Notes under the pieces: model-generated
The model's database searches: none
What the model saw: only the letters and a program-made list of their open reading frames with translations
Told to the model about the DNA's origin: nothing
In this document: positions 59,670-64,000 of the stretch, piece after piece
How positions within the stretch are numbered: the first letter of the stretch is position 1
Layout of the letters: each line of letters opens with the position of its first letter
Assembly: GCA_944380605.1 (NCBI GenBank)
Contig: CALWIA010000009.1
Location: 1-64,000 of the forward strand
DNA from: an uncultured Lachnospiraceae bacterium
GTDB taxonomy: Bacteria > Bacillota > Clostridia > Lachnospirales > Lachnospiraceae
DNA: 64,000 nucleotides
Reading direction: 5' to 3'
Translations under genes and position numbers: made by a program

Positions 59670-61163
59670 ATGAACGAATCCTATGAGCGGCTGAAGCCGT
59701 ATATGGAAAAAGCGCAGGCGCTGCAGACGGCGATGGTGCTGTTTGAGTGGGACAATGAGACGCTGGCGCCTCGGGCGGCGGCTCCGTATACCGCACGGAT
59801 GATCGGCGCCATATCCGAGGAGTATCTGCGGGTGATGACGGATGAAACGGCGAGAAAGCTGGCCCAGGACTGCGGGGACGGCGCCGGCATGACGGAAGCC
59901 GAAGCCGCCGCCCTCCGGGAATTCCGGGAGGAAATGAAAAAGCTGGAGCGGATTCCGGCAAAAGAATACCGGGAATATGCGGAACTGACCGCCCGGTCGG
60001 CCGGCATCTGGGCAGAAGCCAGAAAGAACCGGGACTTTGGGGCGTTTGCGCCCACGCTGCGCCAGGTGCTGGACTATCAGAAGCGGTTTGCCTCCTATCA
60101 GGCGGAGCCGGGGCAGAAGCTTTATGACGTGATGCTGGATTCTTACGAAAAAGGATTTGATATGGAAAGCCTGGACCGGTTTTTCGGGCAGCTGAAGACG
60201 GAACTGGTGCCGTTCCTCAGACAGGTCATGGACTGCGGCCGCCAGCCCGACGATGCTTTCCTGGAAGGAGACTATCCGAAAGAGAAGCAGGAGGCCTTTG
60301 CCGGTTTTCTGGCCAGGTACGTGGGATTTGATTTTGACCGGGGCGTTATGGCGGTCAGCGCCCACCCCTTTACCACCAATCTGCATAATCACGACGTGCG
60401 GATCACCAACGCCTATACCCGCCGGGTGGACGACGCCATTTTTTCCGTGATCCACGAATCCGGCCACGGCATTTATGAGCAGGGGATTCCCGACGCGCTG
60501 ACGCTGACGCCGGCGGGGCAGGGGGCTTCCATGGGCATGCACGAGTCCCAGTCCCGGTTTTTTGAAAATATCATCGGCAGAAGCCGGGCTTTCTGGGTGC
60601 CGCTGTACGGCAGGCTGCAGGAGACGTTTCCAGAGCAGCTGAAAACCGTTTCTCTGGACGCGTTTGTGCGGGCGGTCAACAAGGCGCGGCCGGGGCTGAT
60701 CCGCATCCAGGCGGATGAACTGACCTACAGCCTGCACATTATGGTGCGGTATGAGGTGGAAAAACTCTTGGTGGAACAGGGGATGGACGTCCGGGAACTG
60801 CCGGAGATATGGGCGGAAAAGTACCGGGAATACTTAGGGGTCTGTCCTGAAAATGACGGAGAAGGCGTGCTGCAGGACATCCACTGGTCCCAGGGGTCCT
60901 TCGGCTATTTCCCATCTTACGCGCTGGGCAGCGCCTTCGGCGCCCAGATGTATGAGACCATGAAGACGCAGATGGACGTGGAAGGACTGCTGGAACAGGG
61001 AAATCCGGCTCCTATTCGGGAATATCTGCGGGAACATGTGCACCGGTATGGAAAAATGAAAACCAGCCGGCAGATTTTAAAGGATATGACGGGGAAAGAA
61101 TTTGACGCCGGCTGCTATATCCGGTATCTGAAAGAGAAGTACGGGATGCTGTACGGAATTTGA
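59670..61163 (+). CDS. M32 family metallocarboxypeptidase
   Basis: A 497-aa zinc carboxypeptidase of the thermostable carboxypeptidase 1 group. The active-site motif is VIHESGHGIYEQG (HExGH form), with the third ligand in the GMHESQSRFFENIIGRS motif. DVRITNAYTRR and RIQADELTYSLHIMVRYE are family blocks. It is cytoplasmic, removing C-terminal residues from peptides. RBS AGGAGG. A 24-bp perfect terminator closes the gene. Confidence 0.95.
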   Translation: MNESYERLKPYMEKAQALQTAMVLFEWDNETLAPRAAAPYTARMIGAISEEYLRVMTDETARKLAQDCGDGAGMTEAEAAALREFREEMKKLERIPAKEYREYAELTARSAGIWAEARKNRDFGAFAPTLRQVLDYQKRFASYQAEPGQKLYDVMLDSYEKGFDMESLDRFFGQLKTELVPFLRQVMDCGRQPDDAFLEGDYPKEKQEAFAGFLARYVGFDFDRGVMAVSAHPFTTNLHNHDVRITNAYTRRVDDAIFSVIHESGHGIYEQGIPDALTLTPAGQGASMGMHESQSRFFENIIGRSRAFWVPLYGRLQETFPEQLKTVSLDAFVRAVNKARPGLIRIQADELTYSLHIMVRYEVEKLLVEQGMDVRELPEIWAEKYREYLGVCPENDGEGVLQDIHWSQGSFGYFPSYALGSAFGAQMYETMKTQMDVEGLLEQGNPAPIREYLREHVHRYGKMKTSRQILKDMTGKEFDAGCYIRYLKEKYGMLYGI

Positions 61164-61180
61164 GATTTGATGAGCAAGAC

Positions 61181-61240
61181 AAAACACAGTCCGGGAGACG
61201 CAGTATTACAAAACTGCGTCTCCCGGACTGTGTTTTTTCA
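61181..61240. terminator. strong bidirectional terminator
   Basis: A perfect 24-bp stem (61181-61204 with 61213-61236) and an eight-base loop. T-runs flank it on both strands. It separates the convergent M32 and PFK genes. Confidence 0.95.
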
Positions 61241-61245
61241 GAAGA

Positions 61246-62478
61246 TCAATCCTTCAGATACAGATGTCTGGGCAGGCCGCCGACCATAACGCAGGGGTAA
61301 TCGCCCTGGATCAGGGGACGGACATAGTCGATAAAATCTTCGGTAACATAGGTGCCCTTTTCATTGATCCAGTTCCGGGGAACCAGCTTTTCGCCGTTGG
61401 CGATCTTGTGCACATCGTAGATGCCGGTGGCAGACTGGTAGGGATCGTCGGATACCCGGTCGATGACCACCATCTTGCCGCTGTCGCCCTCGTCGGCGGC
61501 TTTCACGGCCGCGCCGCCTACCATAAAGGCTTCGTTGATATCCACGCGGGAAGCCAGATGGGAAGCGCTGCGCTGCAGGGAACTGAACTCTACGGCACGG
61601 GTCTTGCAGCCGATTTCATGGCTGATCAAGTGGGCCAGGTAGGTGGCGGAGCCGGTCAGCTGCTTGTGGCCGAACGCGTCTACATAGTCGGAACCGCCGC
61701 CGGCTTCGCTGACGTAAGTGCCGTCCTTTAAGCGGATGCCTTCCGAAATCGCTACGAATACGGTGTTTTTCACTTTCAGAAGCTCCTTGACCTCCGCGGT
61801 GAACGCTTCGGTATCGAAGGGAACCTCCGGCAGATAGATCAGGTCCACGCCTTCGCAGTCCTCGCCTTTGGCCAGAGCGGCGGCTCCGGTGAGCCATCCG
61901 GCGTTGCGGCCCATGATCTCGATGATGGTAACCAGCTGTTTCTTGTAGGAAAAGCCGTTGCCGTCGCGGATGACTTCCTTGGTGGAAGTGGCGATGTATT
62001 TGGCGGCGCTGCCGTAGCCGGGAGTGTGGTCCGTAAGGGCCAGATCGTTGTCGATGGTCTTGGGCACGCCTACGAACTTCTGGGTCTGTCCCGTGAGAAT
62101 AGCGTAGTCGGACAGCTTTTTGATGGTGTCCATGGAGTCGTTGCCGCCGATGTAGATGAAGCACTCGATGTCCAGCTTGTTGAGAATTTCAAAGATCCGG
62201 ACGTAGATTTCCTGGTTTTCGTGGATAGCCGGCAGTTTGTAGCGGCAGGTGCCCAGAAAGGCGGAGGGCGTCCGCTTCAGGATCTCAATGTCCAGCTCGT
62301 TTTTAATATAATCGGACAGATCCACATACTGCTCGTCCAGCAGGCCCTGGATGCCGAACCGCATGCCGTATACCTTCTTGGCGCCCCGGTCGATGCTGGT
62401 GCGGAACACACCTGCCAGGCTGGAATTGATGACGGCAGTAGGGCCGCCGGACTGTCCTACAATCACATTTCCCTTCAT
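61246..62478 (-). CDS. pyrophosphate-type 6-phosphofructokinase
   Basis: A 410-aa glycolytic phosphotransferase. The opening GNVIVGQSGGPTAVINSSLAG and VTIIEIMGRNAGWLTG are family signatures. The phosphoryl-donor residues are the pyrophosphate type: GGNDS (Asp where ATP enzymes have Gly) and PKTIDND (Lys where ATP enzymes have Gly). It should therefore be reversible and PPi-dependent. ATG 62478 is chosen because GGAGG lies seven bases upstream; ATG 62499 would overlap that site. It is divergent from cysK. Confidence 0.92.
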   Translation of the reverse strand: MKGNVIVGQSGGPTAVINSSLAGVFRTSIDRGAKKVYGMRFGIQGLLDEQYVDLSDYIKNELDIEILKRTPSAFLGTCRYKLPAIHENQEIYVRIFEILNKLDIECFIYIGGNDSMDTIKKLSDYAILTGQTQKFVGVPKTIDNDLALTDHTPGYGSAAKYIATSTKEVIRDGNGFSYKKQLVTIIEIMGRNAGWLTGAAALAKGEDCEGVDLIYLPEVPFDTEAFTAEVKELLKVKNTVFVAISEGIRLKDGTYVSEAGGGSDYVDAFGHKQLTGSATYLAHLISHEIGCKTRAVEFSSLQRSASHLASRVDINEAFMVGGAAVKAADEGDSGKMVVIDRVSDDPYQSATGIYDVHKIANGEKLVPRNWINEKGTYVTEDFIDYVRPLIQGDYPCVMVGGLPRHLYLKD

Positions 62479-62519
62479 AACTCTTCCTCCAATGCACATA
62501 AGTTTTGACCAATACAGAA

Positions 62520-62528
62520 ATTATAGCA
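62520..62528 (-). promoter_or_regulatory. extended -10 promoter of the PPi-PFK gene
   Basis: On the minus strand, TGCTATAAT (TG-n-TATAAT), 42 bases before the ATG. The -35 is weak. Confidence 0.6.
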
Positions 62529-62644
62529 CAGAGCCGCGGCAAAAACCAGCAAAATCATGGAAACTCTCGTGAAATGATTGACAATAGAGGGAAAAAGGCT
62601 GAAAATGGAGAAAGAAAATGCAGAACTATCAGGAGGCAGAGAAC

Positions 62645-63571
62645 ATGAATATCAAACAAAGCGGACAGGAACTGATCGGAGGCACCCCCCTTCTGCGGGT
62701 GCGGCGTCTGGAAGAGGCCTGCGGCGCGAAAGCGAAGGTGCTGGCAAAGCTGGAATACCTGAACCCGGCCGGCAGCGTCAAGGACCGGGCTGCCCTTTAT
62801 ATGGTGGAGGACGCGGAGCAGAAAGGCATTTTAAAGCCCGGCGCCACCATCATTGAACCTACTTCCGGCAATACAGGCATCGGCCTGTCCAGCATTGCCG
62901 CCATGAAAGGATACCATGTGATTCTGACCATGCCGGAGACCATGAGCTTGGAGCGCCGGCAGATCTTAAAGGCCTACGGGGCCGAACTGGTGCTGACGGA
63001 CGGCAGCAAAGGCATGGCGGGAGCCATTGAAAAGGCGGATCAGCTGCAGAAAGAAATCGAGGGATCGGTGATCCTGGGGCAGTTTGACAATCCGGCCAAC
63101 GCCAGGGCGCACCGGGAGACCACCGGACCGGAGATCTGGAACGATACCGATGGGGAAGTGGATGTGTTTGTGGCAGGCATCGGCACCGGCGGAACCATTA
63201 CCGGCACCGGCCAGTATCTGAAAAGCCAAAAGCGCACGGTGGAGATCGTGGGAGTGGAACCGGCTTCCTCCCCGTTTTTGAGCAAAGGAACCGCAGGCCC
63301 CCACGGACTGCAGGGCATCGGCGCCGGCTTTGTGCCGGCGGTGCTGGATACGAAGGTGTATGACCGGCTGATCCCCGTGGAAGACGAAGATGCCTATGAA
63401 ATGGGCCGGCAGATGGCCCTGAAAGAGGGGATTCTGGTGGGCATCACCTCCGGCGCGGCGCTGTGGGCCGCCCTGAAGCTGGCGGCGGAACCGGAATACG
63501 AGGGAAAAACCATCGTGGCGCTGCTGCCGGATACGGGGGACCGCTATCTGTCCACGCCGATGTTTGGATGA
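62645..63571 (+). CDS. cysK: cysteine synthase A (O-acetylserine sulfhydrylase)
   Basis: A 308-aa PLP enzyme that makes cysteine from O-acetylserine and sulfide. The Schiff-base Lys is in NPAGSVKDRAA. The PLP phosphate loop is GTGGTITGTG. The substrate loop is EPTSGNTGIG. The C-terminus ends in LLPDTGDRYLSTPMF. ATG 62645 follows AGGAGG by eight bases; TTGACA at 62578-62583 is a possible -35. Its last 28 bases overlap the convergent BrkB-family gene. Confidence 0.96.
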   Translation: MNIKQSGQELIGGTPLLRVRRLEEACGAKAKVLAKLEYLNPAGSVKDRAALYMVEDAEQKGILKPGATIIEPTSGNTGIGLSSIAAMKGYHVILTMPETMSLERRQILKAYGAELVLTDGSKGMAGAIEKADQLQKEIEGSVILGQFDNPANARAHRETTGPEIWNDTDGEVDVFVAGIGTGGTITGTGQYLKSQKRTVEIVGVEPASSPFLSKGTAGPHGLQGIGAGFVPAVLDTKVYDRLIPVEDEDAYEMGRQMALKEGILVGITSGAALWAALKLAAEPEYEGKTIVALLPDTGDRYLSTPMFG

Positions 63572-64000
63572 AGTTCCAGATAGAAATTGATTTCTGCGCC
63601 GATTAACAGGATGCAGATGCAGATGTACAGCCACAGCATCAGCATGACGACGGCGGTCAGGCTGCCGTACATGTAGGAAAAATGGCTGAAGTGGTCAAAA
63701 TAAATGGAAAACAGGGCGGAGAAGATCATCCAGCCCAGGGTGGAGAACAGGGCGCCGGGCAGCTGGTCCCGGACCCGGTTTTTCCGCGCCGGCACATAGG
63801 TGTAAAGCCCGGCGAAGATAAAAAACAGGATGGTCAGAGCCATAACGGAGCGGAAGCTGATGACATAGCCGATGATTTCGGAAATGCGGGGCAGCCAGCG
63901 TTCCGCGGCCCTCTGTATGGAGGACCCCAGCACCAGCAGCACCAGGCTGGCGATGCAGGCGGCGGTAAACAGCACCGTATAGCCGGAGCAGATCAGCCGG
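63544..64000 (-). CDS. YihY/BrkB-family membrane protein (5' end beyond the window)
   Basis: The C-terminal 152 aa of an integral membrane protein. The frame stays open to the right edge (visible start ...RLICSGYTV), so the true start is off the window. Family features: SFRSVMALTILFFIFAGLYTYVPARKNRVRDQLPGALFSTLGWMIFSALFSIYF and the YGSLTAVVMLMLWLYICICILLIGAEIN block. Formerly called RNase BN, but now regarded as a membrane protein of unclear role. Confidence 0.88.
   Translation of the reverse strand, partial: RLICSGYTVLFTAACIASLVLLVLGSSIQRAAERWLPRISEIIGYVISFRSVMALTILFFIFAGLYTYVPARKNRVRDQLPGALFSTLGWMIFSALFSIYFDHFSHFSYMYGSLTAVVMLMLWLYICICILLIGAEINFYLELHPNIGVDR

Overview
The window looks like a chromosomal segment of an anaerobic gut Firmicute, most likely a Lachnospiraceae-type Clostridium. 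The evidence is strong AGGAGG ribosome sites, sigma-A promoters with 17-nt spacers, a pyrophosphate-type phosphofructokinase, a VPKTG sortase anchor and an RlmD with a C-terminal extension that I associate with this family. Housekeeping genes are GC-rich. The 5.0-18.9 kb block, especially hsdS to the DUF4393 gene, is visibly more AT-rich and looks acquired.

Layout. 0-5 kb: pcrA, two small membrane proteins and rlmD. 5.0-18.9 kb: a defence island read entirely on the + strand. It holds an HTH regulator, hsdM, hsdS, a tyrosine recombinase, a second half-hsdS, a DUF4393 (Abi-alpha) gene, hsdR, an McrB-like GTPase with an EVE/PUA-like domain, mcrC, a macrodomain-HTH protein and a vWA protein. 19-24 kb: a GNAT gene broken by one stop codon, another GNAT, an esterase, a serine recombinase and a decayed SdrD/Cna-B surface protein. 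24-35 kb: accessory metabolism and regulators. These are a PNPOx-like protein, a sorbitol-type dehydrogenase, tRNA-Val(GAC), a GrpB-cytidine deaminase fusion, tetR, a MATE exporter, an Lrp regulator, an Eis-like GNAT with YitT under a MerR-type promoter, asnA and an orphan citC-like gene. 35.2-35.7 kb: a structured repetitive intergenic stretch.

36-49 kb: a cell-wall NlpC/P60 protein, then an AraC regulator divergent from a GH28 enzyme and the inositol operon iolE-iolG-iolC-iolD-iolB-iolA plus an iron alcohol dehydrogenase. The operon takes myo-inositol to 5-dehydro-2-deoxygluconate 6-phosphate. The aldolase (iolJ) and a transporter are absent here. IolA and the alcohol dehydrogenase give two possible fates for malonate semialdehyde. 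49-64 kb: a YprB-like nuclease, an esterase, the ruvA-ruvB-zapA-U32-ftsW/rodA-pbp2 operon, a Nudix hydrolase, an M32 carboxypeptidase, PPi-PFK, cysK and the 3' part of a BrkB-family membrane protein.

The most interesting parts are four. One is the hsdS-recombinase-hsdS' cassette, whose halves lie in direct rather than inverted orientation. The second is the packing of Abi-alpha, McrBC and macrodomain/vWA genes behind it. The third is the GH28 gene leading an inositol operon. The last is a set of readable operators: a 19-bp-spacer MerR promoter, 16-bp sites flanking tetR, and a hairpin that buries the vWA ribosome site.
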